Of a DNA stretch of 64,000 bases, positions 11,841 through 22,210 are shown piece by piece. Position numbers and translations under genes: made by a program. The stretch lies in NCBI RefSeq assembly GCF_028372415.1, contig NC_092874.1:113783744-113847743 (forward strand), read 5' to 3'. The notes under the pieces were generated by a model. It was given only the letters and a program-made list of their open reading frames with translations, made no database searches and was not told the origin of the DNA. Source of the DNA: Notamacropus eugenii (taxonomy: Eukaryota > Chordata > Mammalia > Diprotodontia > Macropodidae). Within the stretch, counting starts at the first letter, position 1. Each line of letters begins with the position of its first letter.

Positions 11841-12030
11841 GGGAAGGAGAGAGAAAGGGAAAGAAGGAAGGAAGAAAGGAAGGAAGGAAGGAAGGAAGGA
11901 AGGAAGGAAGGAAGGAAGGAAGGAAGGAAGGAAGGAAGGAAGGAAAGAAGAAAGGAAGGAAGGAAGGAAGGAAGGAAGGAAGGAAGGAAGGAAGGAAGGA
12001 AGGAAGGAAGGAAGGAAGGAAGGAAGGAAA
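11841..12030. repeat. (GGAA)n microsatellite, long
   Basis: About 190 bp of GAAG/GGAA tetranucleotide repeat with very few interruptions. The - strand open frame across it is a Phe-Leu-Pro-Ser repeat artefact. Confidence 0.98.
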
Positions 12031-12632
12031 AATGACTTCTTTTGAATTAAAAGTCTTACAAAGCTGGTCTTGCTGATAAATTCCACCACTTTCTTCTATC
12101 CAATCTGGTCATCCACAGGTCACACCCCAACAGGCAATAGCCTTGCACTGACATAATAATCATCCCACCCGGTTGCCAGTGACAGAAGAGCAAAGCTGCC
12201 AACAGATGATTATTCAAGAATAAAGCCGACTGTTTACTTTGGGAGGTTTGAAGCATTAGAGACACTTCAGAGCTATTATCTCCCTGGGACACATGTTTCG
12301 GCACCCGCTGGCTTGATCTAGCTTCACTTCCTTCTGTCTTCAGATCTTCCAAGTGGAACAGTTCATCTTCCTAGAGTGAGACAAATAAGAAGAGAGAGAA
12401 AGTTCTATTGATGAAATGACCTACAGAAATTGGACATCCTTGCTTCCCAAAGCAGAGGCAGCTGGTGATGTCCCCCAGTGACATCTAAATGTCAGTTTTA
12501 ACAAGGTCAAGCAAAGCCCACTAGGAGAGAGGAGCAGGGAGAAGCCAACTTATCTCTGCCATCTTTTCTCTGTAATAGTCAGACCACCAGCCTCCTTGCC
12601 TTCAAGAGGTCAGTTTGCATACAGAGAACAGA
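12031..12632. other. repeat-poor non-coding stretch
   Basis: 12056-12352 is open on the - strand for 98 codons, but without a recognisable domain. I see no splice-supported exon. Confidence 0.35.
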
Positions 12633-12810
12633 CATCAGATCTGAAGTCATAATTTTAAGGGTTTAAGCCCCAGTTGTGCCATATACTGCACTTCCTTCAG
12701 TCTTTGAGTCTCAGTTTCCTCATTTGGAATGTGGGAGCTAATGAGATTTGTAATACCTATCATCATGGGATCTTCATGAGGTTGGCGTGAGATATGTGTT
12801 TTGTTAAACA
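12633..12810 (+). repeat. MIR SINE
   Basis: Contains 'gtttaagccccagttgtgcc', 'gagtctcagtttcctcattt' and 'gatcttcatgaggttggcgt' in MIR order. Confidence 0.65.
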
Positions 12811-12946
12811 CAAGGTACTAAGAAAATGAAATCTTCTGCTATGACTCATTTCTACTTTCAGAGGCCTTTGATTTCTTTTTTGCACCCTGGGGACATACTC
12901 CCCTCCCCCTGTCTTCTATATCCCTCTTCATATTTCACCAACCTAA

Positions 12947-13112
12947 TATCTCCAGTCATCCTGATCTATATCTGGCCACTGGACCCAGATACCAGTGAAG
13001 AGAGTGAGGCTGGTGACTTTGTACATCCCTCCCTCACTTAAATCCAATTCTCGCGTTATCACCTTCCTGAGGCCATGGTCCTCTTTGTGGATGCAAAAAA
13101 TCAACAATATTT
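12947..13112 (+). repeat. WALLSI-like SINE body, 5' truncated
   Basis: Contains 'tccagtcatcctgatctata', 'ccctcacttaaatccaattc' and a tail 'ggatgcaaaaaatcaacaa'. This is the same body, in sense, as the elements at 7186 and 18947. Confidence 0.7.
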
Positions 13113-13204
13113 TTAGCCACAATACATTCTCAGTACAATCATCTTGAGAGCCGCAAAACAACTTTACTATGTGCATGATGGTATAGGAAGTCCAGTCCAA
13201 GCCA

Positions 13205-13302
13205 CAAACATTAAGCTTCTATTACGTGTCAGACATTGTACACTGGGGAAACAATAAAAAGAAAGACTTCCCTGCCCTCAGGAAGTTCACAGTCTAATAG
13301 GA
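13205..13302 (+). repeat. old dispersed repeat ('tactatgtgccagacactgt' type)
   Basis: Contains 'ttctattacgtgtcagacat', 'cactggggaaacaataaaaa' and 'caggaagttcacagtctaat'. The same order recurs near 19920, 28615, 32810, 50260, 53080 and 59795. I recognise the sequence but not its family name. Confidence 0.6.
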
Positions 13303-13547
13303 GGAGTTTCAGTTGTCCTATCTGGCTTTTTGTGACTTCATTTGGGATTTTCTTGGCAGAGATACTGGAGCAGTTGGCCATTTCCTTCTCCAGTTCATTT
13401 TACAGAGGAGGAAACTGAGGCAAACAGGTGTAAGTGACTTGCCCAAGGTCACATAGCTAGTTTCTGAGGCCAGATTTTAATCTGAGAAGATAAGTCTTCC
13501 TGACTCCAGGCCTGGTGCTATATCCACTGTGCCACTGAGCTGCCTCT
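13303..13547 (-). mobile_element. tRNA-head SINE with RTE-type tail, antisense
   Basis: On + it reads 'cagttgtcctatctggcttt' (tail), 'cagttcattttacagaggag', 'gtgacttgcccaaggtcaca' and ends in the head complement 'ccactgtgccactgagctgc'. It sits at the end of the preceding dispersed repeat. Confidence 0.8.
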
Positions 13548-14429
13548 TAGAGGAGGACACAACACACAACAGAAGGAAAGAGGAAGCAGAGGTTGGGGGG
13601 TTGGACACCAGGGGGTATCTTGTTCTGTGGACTTGAGAAAAACAGGCAGGGAAGCAGATACAGAAAGGAGTGAGGCCAAAAGTTCAGTTTCTGTCCCCTA
13701 TAAAGAAAGGCATTAGGAGGAGTTTGGTACTCCCCCCTCACAGAGGGGAGAGAGGGATGAGGGACTTGGTGCTAACCTGAGTTAGCAGTGTGCTGATGAG
13801 AGCAGAGGCGATGAGCTTAACCTGGAAACGGCATCTTGTGTGGTGGAGCTGAAAAAAGCATGCAAGGCAGCAAAGACAGAGAGGAGTGCGTCGGTAGGTA
13901 CATAGGTAATTGCAAGTAGGTAGGAAAAGACCCAGAACTCAACATTTTTTCCAGCTTAAGAGAGAGGTCTTAACTGCACCTTGTTTTGAGTCCAGGCCTT
14001 CCTCTCCCTGCTGAACCAAGAAGTTTGTATTTTTTTCCTAGTTCTATACTATTCTTGTTCCTATCCTGTTTAGACCCTGAGGGAACCAGTACCTGACAAG
14101 GGAACTATTCCTGCTTCTGAGCAAGTTCCTATTTTCTCTGGCATCCAAGGAAGGAACTCTCTCTGGGACCCCAACTTTTTACCAACTTTCCTCTGCCTCA
14201 CATCCAGACTCCTGGGTTCCATTTTCTATTATGTTACCCGGGACCCAGTGATTTTTGTGTAATATAATGGAAGAAGCACCAAAAAAGGAATGAAGAGACT
14301 TCAGCTTTCCAGATCCACTTTGCATTCTAGAAAGAGTCTCACTGTTCTCACAACGAGGAAAACATCTGCCAATCTCACAGGTTTGTTATGAGGAGACAAC
14401 TCTACTTCAAGCACCGTAGAGCTTTATTG
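13548..14429. other. unassigned non-coding stretch
   Basis: Continues the dispersed-repeat type sequence for about 300 bp ('gaagcagatacagaaaggag', 'aaaagcatgcaaggcagcaa'), then unassigned sequence. No gene seen. Confidence 0.35.
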
Positions 14430-14520
14430 GAGGCCTTCAAACAAAGGCTATATAGGATAACTAGTCAGAAGTGTTATAATGGGGACTACTTTTTGCTGTG
14501 GGATGGACTAGATGATTACA
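14430..14520 (+). repeat. CR1/L3 LINE tail
   Basis: Contains 'ggaggccttcaaacaaaggc' and 'tgtgggatggactagatgat', the terminal part of the CR1/L3 3' end. Confidence 0.55.
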
Positions 14521-14525
14521 AGAGT

Positions 14526-14772
14526 GTGCTGGAGCCGGCTCTAACTGGCTTGTGAGAGCCACTTGTTAAATTTTCATTATGAGCATTGATGCCTCAGAAA
14601 TTGGCAAATGTGACAAATTGGACCTTGATTTATTGTTTTTGCTGATTGTCTAGGCTTATAAAAGTGATGCAGAAAATGTTAATAATGCAGATTAAATTTA
14701 CAAATATCCTGCATACATTTTTTTCCAGCAAAGGGCAAGTTGTTAAACATTTACCAGTATACCACGGCTCTA
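14526..14772 (+). repeat. unnamed dispersed repeat 'X', copy 1
   Basis: Begins 'gtgctggagccggctctaac', continues 'ttgttaaattttcattatga', 'gaccttgatttattgttttt', 'aagtgatgcagaaaatgtta' and ends 'ttgttaaacatttaccagta'. The same order recurs at 26152-26400, 39331-40100 (interrupted) and, inverted, 60822-61035. Both ends of the core carry TGTTAAA in direct orientation. Probably an old DNA-transposon remnant, but I cannot name it. Confidence 0.65.
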
Positions 14773-15030
14773 CCTCTCAGACTCTGTGGTTCTGCAAATT
14801 ATGACAGACTGCTAATGACTTGGCAGGGTTATTATGAAAATCCAATGAGATAATGAATATGACAAAGATGTAAAAACTACAAGGTGCTATACCAGCACCA
14901 CCCATTCAGCTGCTCTCTAGGCTAAGGTGGCTGTTTGTGAGTAATAACTATTCAATTCATAGCCCGAGCCCCCCATCTGATATATTACTCTATTGCCAGA
15001 CCATACCATAGACATAGAAACCAGTAGGAA

Positions 15031-15166
15031 AGTATTTCATTAAAACTGAAGTACTTCTAATGACAAGGAAATTAATCAAAAAATAAAACACATAAGAAAG
15101 TATTTCATTAAAGCATAATACAATCCTAATGGCAAGGAAAATAATCAAAAAGTAAGACATACACTG
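15031..15166. repeat. 68-bp tandem duplication
   Basis: The block starting 'agtatttcattaaaactgaa' at 15031 is repeated from 15099 ('agtatttcattaaagcataa'). Both contain 'ctaatgacaaggaaattaat' or its near match 'ctaatggcaaggaaaataat'. Two diverged copies, period 68 bp. Confidence 0.8.
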
Positions 15167-15552
15167 AACCCACAGAGATACAATTTCCTATGCCCTCAGG
15201 GCAATTATAATCTAAATCTCCTTCAATTTCTTTGGCTCCTCAGCATAGTGGGAGGCCAGGGCTTTTTCAGAGATCATGGTTCCAGTGATGAACATTTAAG
15301 AGTGTAATGTCATTTGCCTCTTGGCATGTCTTTCCTAGAACTCCATCTCAGATAGACTGGAGGATGACTGAAAGCTCTTACCTGGGCTCTAGAATGATCC
15401 TGCTGCAGACCACTCCAAGGTTTTCGAGGTATCATGTCCATACTATTTCACTTGATCATCTTTTCTCTATTCCAACAGTAGCTTTGCATCTTGTCTCTCC
15501 TGTCCATACCACTTTTCTTTCCTAGGTACCATACTAGCATGACTAGTCCCTC

Positions 15553-16283
15553 ACTTTTTTAATGTAAATACTATTTTATTTTTCCAATTATATGTAAAGA
15601 TAGTTTTCAATATTCATTTTTATAAGAGTTTGTTCTAAATTTTTCTCCCTTCCTCCTTCCCCTTACCTCCCCAAGACAGCAAGCAATCTGATGTAAGTTA
15701 TTCATGTACAATTGTGTTAAACCTATTTCCACATTAGTCATCTTGTAAAAGAAGAAACAACAAAAGGAGGAAAAAAAGAAAGTGAAAGCATGCTTCAATC
15801 TGCATTCAGATTCCATCAGTTTTTCTCTGGATGTGGACGGCATTTTCCATCATGAGCCTTTGGAAAGGTCTTACATCATTGTATCGCTCAGCAGATCTAA
15901 GTCTATTAAAGTTAGTCATTGCACGATGTTGCTATTACGATGCACAGTGTTCTCCTGGTTCTGCTCACTTCATTCAGCATCAGTTCCAGGTTTTTTTCTG
16001 AAGTCTACCTGCTCATCATTTCTTATAGCACAACAGTATTCCATTATATTCATATACCACAGCTTGTTCAGATATTCCTCAATTGAAGGGCATTCCTGCA
16101 ATTTGCAATTTTTTTGACACCACAAAAAGAGCTGCTATAAACATTTCTGTACATGTAGGTCCTTTTCCCTTTTTTATGATCTCTTTAGGATACAGATCTA
16201 GTAGTGGTATTGCGGGATCAAAAGGTATGCACAGTTTGATTACTCCTTAGGCATAGTCCCATATTGCTCTCCAGAATTAGCCC
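15553..16283 (-). repeat. L1 LINE 3' end, antisense
   Basis: Reads 'ctcacttcattcagcatcag', 'gcacaacagtattccattat', 'ttcctcaattgaagggcatt', 'aagagctgctataaacattt', 'gatctagtagtggtattgcg' (split in two fields by position) and 'atattgctctccagaattag'. This order is the antisense of mammalian L1 3' ends, in a marsupial-like version. The T-rich left edge would be the A tail. About 730 bp; the rest of the LINE is absent. Confidence 0.75.
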
Positions 16284-16450
16284 CCCACTTTTTAAATCTT
16301 CCACTATGTAGTGCACTCTTCACCAATCCGCATCTCACCTCATTACATCACCATGTTATGGACTCACACTAATCCTGAGTATTGTGCAGAGACTCTCTCC
16401 CAAGGGGTAATGGTCTTGGTCCCAAGTATTATAGGAAATAAAGTCTTCTA

Positions 16451-16676
16451 CAGTACTGGTGCCAATCTCAAAGAAATTGGACCACCTAACCACATATAAG
16501 GAATCCCTGCATCCCTGCACGGTGGCTTAGAAAACCATGTGTTAACATTATCTACATTCTATGGTATTTCTATTTATTTTGTTAAATATTTACTAGTCAC
16601 ATTTTAATCTGGTTTGGTTTCACTTGGGAGTGTTGTAGGTTGCAATGACCAAATGGCAGCATGTTTGATACCTCTG
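16451..16676 (+). mobile_element. non-autonomous hAT-type element, copy 1
   Basis: Begins near 'cagtactggtgccaatctca' and ends 'catgtttgatacctctg'; the inverted complement of the end (CAGAGGTATCAAAC) resembles the start. A shortened relative is at 24229-24316 ('gtgttgtcaaatcccaatag ... catttgatacctctg'). Confidence 0.55.
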
Positions 16677-17849
16677 TTCTATAGTGCTGAATATTTATAA
16701 TGTATTATCAGCTTTCTCAGTGGTAAGACTCTTCTCTTTACCCATTATCAATTAATCTGCCATCATTAGCTGTAGCCATTAGCATGTAATAGTAATTTTG
16801 TATATCTTTCAACTGAGTAGACGTCACACACAAATACTAATAGTGGGGTTGTTTCACCAAAAATGATTTCCAAGGGTTTTCTGATGAAGGCATTGGATGA
16901 TTTCAGCAGTTTGCTAAGATGCACTTTGTAGATCTCCTCAAGCTTTACCCAGGCTCTGCTGAAGGAGAAGGTCCTCTCTCTACCATTTTCCAATACCAGC
17001 CTCTTCTTCTCCTGAAAGTTCAGCCCCTCCTGTTTCCTTTCTCTCTGTTTTCTCTCTTTCACTGCATCTGCCCACAGCTGTATTTACCATTCAAATGACC
17101 TATCTAGCCAACTCTGTTGACAAGTCAGCCCAATCAGTTATTCAACTGAAATCACTAATGATATCTGATAAAAATAATCATTCCAGGTCTTCTCTTCCTT
17201 CTCCTCTTCTTAATTTCTTTTCTTTCTCATTGCCCTCCTCTCTTTCGTTTTTCCATTTTGCCTGAGGTAAATATATCCTATAAAATTTCATCATCCATGG
17301 ATGTCTTGCTCTCAAAATATCAGTATTGCCAGTGGGGTTCTTTGTAAGCAATGGAAAATCTTTTCTCTTTTATTCATTTTACTGTTGGGAAAACAGATAG
17401 AGAATGGTTTCAGTCACTTGCCTGAGGTCCACATCAGATCCAAGACTAGAAAAAAAATGGTATGATTGGATTTTGTAGTGACAGGCTTTTTTTTTTTCCT
17501 GCTTTTATTTTACTTGTGACTTGTCCCTTCCAGCTTTGAAATTCTACAGCTCTGTGAAAAATAATTTCCCCTCTGTGCCCACTTGACTGATGATGGCAAT
17601 ATCTGAGGGGCTTCCCCCCTTTCTTATTGCGTAAATTTCAAAATCTAACCTTCCAGAATTCTTACTCAACTCCCCTGTGACAGCTTCATGTGAGCCATCC
17701 CTACCAAATACCCCCTTCTATTCTCTGTGTTTCCCTGTCATGACCACCCAAGGAGCTATATACCCTTCACTGTCATTGCTTCTACAATATCAACCACAAG
17801 AGATCTCTGCCGCCTTAACCTTGGCCCCAATATCCTTTAGCATCATGGT
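16677..17849. other. unassigned non-coding stretch
   Basis: A 98-codon - strand open frame (16766-17062) is Lys/Glu/Arg-rich without a domain. No convincing exon and no assigned repeat. Confidence 0.35.
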
Positions 17850-17935
17850 ACATTGGGGAAAGCACTGGATTTGAAGTCAAAGAACCTGGGTTTCAGGTCA
17901 CTTACTAACTGAGAGACCTTGAATCCTTCACATCT
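17850..17935 (+). repeat. MIR SINE fragment
   Basis: Contains 'gcactggatttgaagtcaaa' and 'gaacctgggtttcaggtcac', the 5' half of a MIR. Confidence 0.55.
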
Positions 17936-17954
17936 TGGCCCCTCCCTATTTTTC

Positions 17955-18213
17955 AAGTCTTCTTATACATTACAGTGAATCCTCACTTTACCGGCCAGCC
18001 ACACTGGCTAACTTGCTGTTCATTACAGGCTCCATCCCCTGTCCCGAGGCCTTCTCATAGGCTTTCCCTCCATGCCTACAAGGTCCTACTTAAGCCCCAG
18101 CTTCTGCAAGAAACGTTTTCAGATCTTCTCCATGACTAGTGACCTCCATCCCTAATTACCTTTTATTGTCTTTATGGTAATTCTCTACATGCTTATATAT
18201 GTTTGTTCTTGTT
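17955..18213 (+). repeat. L2 LINE 3' untranslated region
   Basis: Contains 'cttatacattacagtgaatc', 'ctttccctccatgcctacaa', 'tgcaagaaacgttttcagat' and 'ccctaattaccttttattgt', the L2 order. Cut off on the right by the SINE at 18214. Confidence 0.6.
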
Positions 18214-18582
18214 TATCTTTTGTTTTGAAGAGACCTGATGACATCACAGGATGATGTTCTGACTCGCTCATGAATTGGATTTAAGTGAGAATGGTGCAAA
18301 GTCATCAGCCTCATTCTCTCTTCCAGAGTTATTGAAGTCCCAAAGCAAGACAAAAAGTCCAGATGACTGGCGATGGTCTGGGATGCAGTGGATGACCTTG
18401 GCATCTTCAATGTCTAATCAAGCTCTAAAAGAGTTTGAGTCCTATTGGTTACCCTCTACCTGGTTTAGCCTGTTGGCTGAGGTGGTTTTACGGGGGTGTG
18501 ACTGCTTGCATATACTATACAGCTTCTTGGAACCACAAGTGGGAGTTAGGTGAAGGTGAACACCAATGGTGAATGAGCAGCC
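18214..18582 (-). repeat. WALLSI-like SINE, older subfamily
   Basis: On + it reads 'ttttgaagagacctgatgac', 'atgaattggatttaagtgag', 'tcatcagcctcattctctct' and 'gatgcagtggatgaccttgg'. Same subfamily as 29710-29930. In SINE orientation it lies on the - strand, with the tail on the left. Confidence 0.7.
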
Positions 18583-18635
18583 CTAAAAAAGGTGCCAATT
18601 TTCCATGAATACCCCATACAGTAGTAACAATATCT

Positions 18636-18649
18636 AACATATATATATG

Positions 18650-18685
<36 letters not shown>

Positions 18686-18706
18686 TACATATATATATGT
18701 ATATAC
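18636..18706. repeat. (TA)n/(TATG)n microsatellite
   Basis: About 70 bp of alternating TA with TATG interruptions, self-complementary. Confidence 0.95.
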
Positions 18707-18945
18707 CCTTCTATGTACCAGGCACTACACTAAGCACTTTGCAATTCTTATCTCATTTGATCTTCAGAACAATCCTAAGAAATAGGTGCTGTTATCCCCA
18801 TTTTACAGAGGAGAAACTGAGGCAAAGTTTAAGGGACTTCCTCAGAGTGTCACACCTAATAAGTGTAAGAGGCAGGATTTGAATTCAAACCTGATTCCAG
18901 GCCTAGTGCTCTATCCACTCACTGTGCCAGCCAGCTACCCCATTC
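18707..18945 (-). repeat. tRNA-head SINE, antisense
   Basis: On + reads 'aggcactacactaagcactt', 'ccccattttacagaggagaa', 'ttgaattcaaacctgattcc' and ends with the head complement 'ctcactgtgccagccagcta'. Confidence 0.75.
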
Positions 18946-18946
18946 A

Positions 18947-19113
18947 TCTCCAGTCATCCTGATCTATATCTTGCCAATGGATGCAGATGACTCTGGAGGA
19001 AAAAGTGAAACTGGTGACTGCACAGCCCTGCCTCACTTAAATCCAGTTCACCTGCATGTCACGGCATCTCCTCCCTGATGTCATAGTCCCCTTAGAGAAT
19101 GAAAGACAAACAA
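18947..19113 (+). repeat. WALLSI-like SINE body
   Basis: Contains 'ctccagtcatcctgatctat', 'ctgcctcacttaaatccagt' and a 3' tail 'gaaagacaaacaacag'. The tail fixes the orientation of this SINE class. Confidence 0.75.
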
Positions 19114-19139
19114 CAGATGCCCTATTAAAATGTCTTCCA

Positions 19140-19262
19140 ATCAGAATCTAACTTCCTTGAGAGTATTAATTATTTCATTCTTTTTATTTGGATGCCCAGT
19201 ATTTATGGCAGTGCCTGGCACATAATAGGTACTTGATAATTGCTTGTAAATTAACTGATTGA
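19140..19262 (+). repeat. L2 LINE 3' tail
   Basis: Contains 'cagtgcctggcacataatag' and 'gtacttgataattgcttg'. Confidence 0.65.
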
Positions 19263-19689
19263 ACAAGATCCCTGTGGCGAGAGGCATTCCAAGTTCCAAA
19301 CCACAAGTGGACCAAAACAAACAAACAACTTGAACATAGCTCTTTCACAAGTTGGGTCCACATTCATCCCTCCATCTAAGACTGCTCAGCATGTGAGGAT
19401 GCCAAATGTTCAGAAAGAGCACTGATTTGGAGTCAGAGGACTTGTATCTGAATCCCAGATCTGCTTCTCTAGCTGCCTATGTTAGGGGCAGGCAAGTGAA
19501 CTACGTGACCAAAATCATCCTGAATCCCTGCCTCAAACTCTACATTCTGTATTCTCTTGTCAAGAATTGACTCTTCCCCATCCAAAGTTTGGGAAGGCCT
19601 TCCCATATGGAGGAAGGGTATGGTTCTACCCTCAGGCACTGATTCATTGAAGACCCCATAGTAAGTCTCTATTGATAAGAGCTGAATAG

Positions 19690-19805
19690 GACCTTTGAAG
19701 CCATATATCCAGCCCCCTCATTTTACATATGAGGAAACTGAGGCACAGAGAAGTATAGTGACTTTCCTAGGGTCACACAGTCAGTAAGTGTCTACAGCAA
19801 GTCTT
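19690..19805 (-). repeat. MIR-like SINE fragment
   Basis: Contains 'cccctcattttacatatgag', 'gaaactgaggcacagagaag' and 'ggtcacacagtcagtaagtg'. Confidence 0.65.
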
Positions 19806-19919
19806 ATGTCCTATGCATAAGGAAGAGTAAATCTGGCTTTGTTCCTATGCCACAAAGGTAAGTATGTTAATTAAATAAATTAATGGGTTAAGGAAATGAG
19901 CTGGAAAAAAGAGAAACCC

Positions 19920-20055
19920 AACTCAATTCAGTTCAACATTTATCAAGTGCCTAGTTGGTGCAAGTCACAATGTTAAGGACTGGGGATACAAAGATGAAAA
20001 AAACTAGATGGTTTCTGACCCCAAAGAGTTCACAATCTACTGTGTGGTTCTGACA
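19920..20055 (+). repeat. old dispersed repeat ('tactatgtgccagacactgt' type)
   Basis: Contains 'caacatttatcaagtgccta', 'ggactggggatacaaagatg' and 'agagttcacaatctactgtg', the same order as 13205-13302. Confidence 0.6.
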
Positions 20056-20066
20056 CATACAAAGAT

Positions 20067-20485
20067 GATTATAATAGCTAGTACTTATATAGCACTTTAA
20101 GGTTCTCAATATTTTCTCGTTTGATCCCTACAACAACCCTATGGGGGTAGCATGTTATTGTTCAGTCATGTCTAATTCTTCATGACACCATTTGGGTGGT
20201 TTTTGGCAAAGATATTAGAATGGTTTGCCATTTTCTTCTCTGGCTCTTTCTACAGAGGAGGAAACTGAGACAAACCGGATTAGGTGAGTTGCCCAGGGTC
20301 ACTAATAAGTGTCTAATATAATAATAAGACACTAATAAGTGTCTGAGGCCAGATTTAAATTCAAGTCTTCCTGACTCTGAGTCAGGCACTCTATCCACCA
20401 TATCACTATTGTCCCCAAGGTCACAGGGCTAGCAAGTTTCTAAGGTAACATTTGAACTCAAATCTAACACCACATACCTGCCTCT
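20067..20485 (-). repeat. old SINE interrupted by a younger antisense SINE
   Basis: 20067-20158 ('agtacttatatagcacttta', 'gatccctacaacaaccctat') and 20418-20485 ('aggtcacagggctagcaagt', 'aacatttgaactcaaatcta') are the two ends of one antisense SINE. Between them (20159-20417) is a full RTE-tailed SINE, also antisense. Inside the younger copy 'cactaataagtgtct' is duplicated locally at about 20300 and 20329. Confidence 0.65.
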
Positions 20486-21055
20486 GTAATTATAAAACAA
20501 TTATAGTATTGAGGAAAGATTCAAGCTTCTAGAAAAAGTTTGAAGACAAGAAAACACGTTCACTACAAGCATCAGGCTACAGCGAGAAAGTGGCAAGGGA
20601 GCTAAACCAGCCAGGGAACAATTCATAAATTCAGTTACCATAAATGGTCCTGAACTAAGAAGGCCCCTTTTTTCCCCTTCTTTAGGAATTAGGATAGAGA
20701 GGGGCTTTTCTGACTCATTTTGCCCCTAGGAGGGACTGTCTCCTTACAACTAGGTCAAGTAATTCTATTGTCACTTGTCTGCCCCTAAGGAGAAAGTTGG
20801 TTACCTTGGAATTCCTAGCCACCCATTTTAGGCGTGAGGCTGGTACTGCTCAGACAGCCGTCTCTGTGGCTTTCAATTCGCTCAGGAAACAGAGACAGCC
20901 TTTCAGAGCCAAGCAGCAGCGAATAGAAGGGAGGCAAGGGAGAAACAAGGAGGAAAAGTACGCTCTGCCTCTCGTGCCAGCTATAAGACTCTTTTCATGG
21001 CTCAGAATTGGCTTACCCCGCATACAGGAAAGACAAGAGTGAAAGCAAAGGGTGG
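20486..21055. other. unassigned, relatively GC-rich stretch
   Basis: 20797-21042 is open on + for 81 codons, but shows no domain and no splice context. No repeat assigned. Confidence 0.35.
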
Positions 21056-21257
21056 ACCAGGGGCAGGGAACTTGTAGCTCGAGGCCACATACAGCCCTCT
21101 AGGTCCTCAAGTGCAGCTTTTTGACTGAGTCTGTTTTACAGAACAAATCCTTTTATTAAGGGGATTTGTCCTATGCAGTTTGGATTCAGTCAAAGAGCCA
21201 CACTTGAGGACCTGGAAGGCCACATGTGGCCTCAGAGCCCCAGGTTCCTCACCCCGG
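21056..21257. mobile_element. fold-back (long inverted repeat) element
   Basis: The left arm ('cagggaacttgtagctcgag', 'aggtcctcaagtgcagcttt', 'ttgactgagt') and the right arm ('attcagtcaaagagccacac', 'ttgaggacctggaaggccac', 'ggttcctcacccc') are reverse complements of each other almost end to end. The centre is near 21155 between 'acaaatcc' and 'ggatttgt'. About 200 bp, so a MITE-like palindromic DNA transposon that could form a long hairpin. Confidence 0.8.
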
Positions 21258-21274
21258 AGGCAGTAATTGAATGA

Positions 21275-21395
21275 AGAGGGTTCTAGGCTTGAAGTCAGGA
21301 AGCCCTGGGTTCAGTCCTACCTTAGGCACATACTAGCAGTATGGTCTTGGACAACAAGTGTCCCATACAACTCTCTAAAGCTATAAGTCAATCAA
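21275..21395 (+). repeat. MIR SINE fragment
   Basis: Contains 'aggcttgaagtcaggaagcc', 'gggttcagtcctaccttagg' and 'gcagtatggtcttggacaac'. Confidence 0.55.
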
Positions 21396-21465
21396 ACAGC
21401 CAGTATTTATTAAGTGCTTATTCTATGCTGGGTACTATACTAAGGTCTTAGGATAGAAAGAAAGG
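21396..21465 (+). repeat. old dispersed repeat fragment
   Basis: Contains 'agtatttattaagtgcttat' and 'gctgggtactatactaaggt', the start of the 'tactatgtgccagacactgt' type repeat. Confidence 0.55.
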
Positions 21466-21672
21466 CACCTGAAAATTAAAGATGAATTGCCAGTCTGGGG
21501 AGTTCCCTCATTGAGGGGAGGGGGTTCCCCCACATCAATGAAACTACATCTCTTTCCCACTCTACCCTCCAAAAAATCTTTGTCTCAACTTCTAGAGATG
21601 ACTCACAAGTTATCACAAGAGATATGGGGAAAAATTAAAGTCAAACTTCTTTTGTCATTTGCTAAGTGAGAT

Positions 21673-21912
21673 AAAAGGGGACAGCTAGGTGGTAGAGGGC
21701 ATAGAGGGCTCTTCCTAAGTTCAAATCCAGTCTCAGACACTTACTAGCTATCTGACCCTGGGCAAGTCACTTGACCCATTTTGCAGTTTCCTCATCTGTA
21801 AAATGAGCTGGAGAAGGAAATGACAAAATCCTCTACTATCTTTGCCAAGAAAACCCCAAATGAGGTCATGAAGAGTTGGGCACAACAACTGAGTCTTGAC
21901 AAAAAAATAACA
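21673..21912 (+). mobile_element. tRNA-head SINE with RTE-type tail
   Basis: Head 'ggggacagctaggtggtaga', box 'tatctgaccctgggcaagtc', 'cctcatctgtaaaatgagct', and tail 'gggcacaacaactgagtctt'. Slightly shortened between head and box. Confidence 0.8.
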
Positions 21913-21919
21913 ATTTATC

Positions 21920-22015
21920 ATTATGGATGTAGATATAGATAACATAGATATAGATAGAGAGAAATGTAGAGTAGATATAAACATTGTCTATAGATATAGA
22001 TATAAGCATACACAA
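21920..22015. repeat. TAGATA-rich low-complexity stretch
   Basis: Interrupted repeats of 'tagatatagata' after the SINE tail; probably grown from the tail. Confidence 0.7.
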
Positions 22016-22084
22016 ATACAGACATAGACAAATGAGAGACAACTGGACCTATTATTATTATTAGCATAGGAAATTAGCATATTA

Positions 22085-22210
22085 GCAAATTAGCACAGGA
22101 AATTTCCTCTACCAATTCAATCAGAACCTGCTCTGCAACTAATCATCTTAGAAAGCTGCCTAGAACGCTAAAAAATTGTCCAAGATTGCACAGACAGGAA
22201 GTGCCACCAT
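22085..22210 (-). repeat. antisense SINE 'C' fragment
   Basis: Contains 'tttcctctaccaattcaatc', 'cctgctctgcaactaatcat' and 'gtccaagattgcacagacag', the order of the fuller copy at 45395-45600. Confidence 0.55.
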
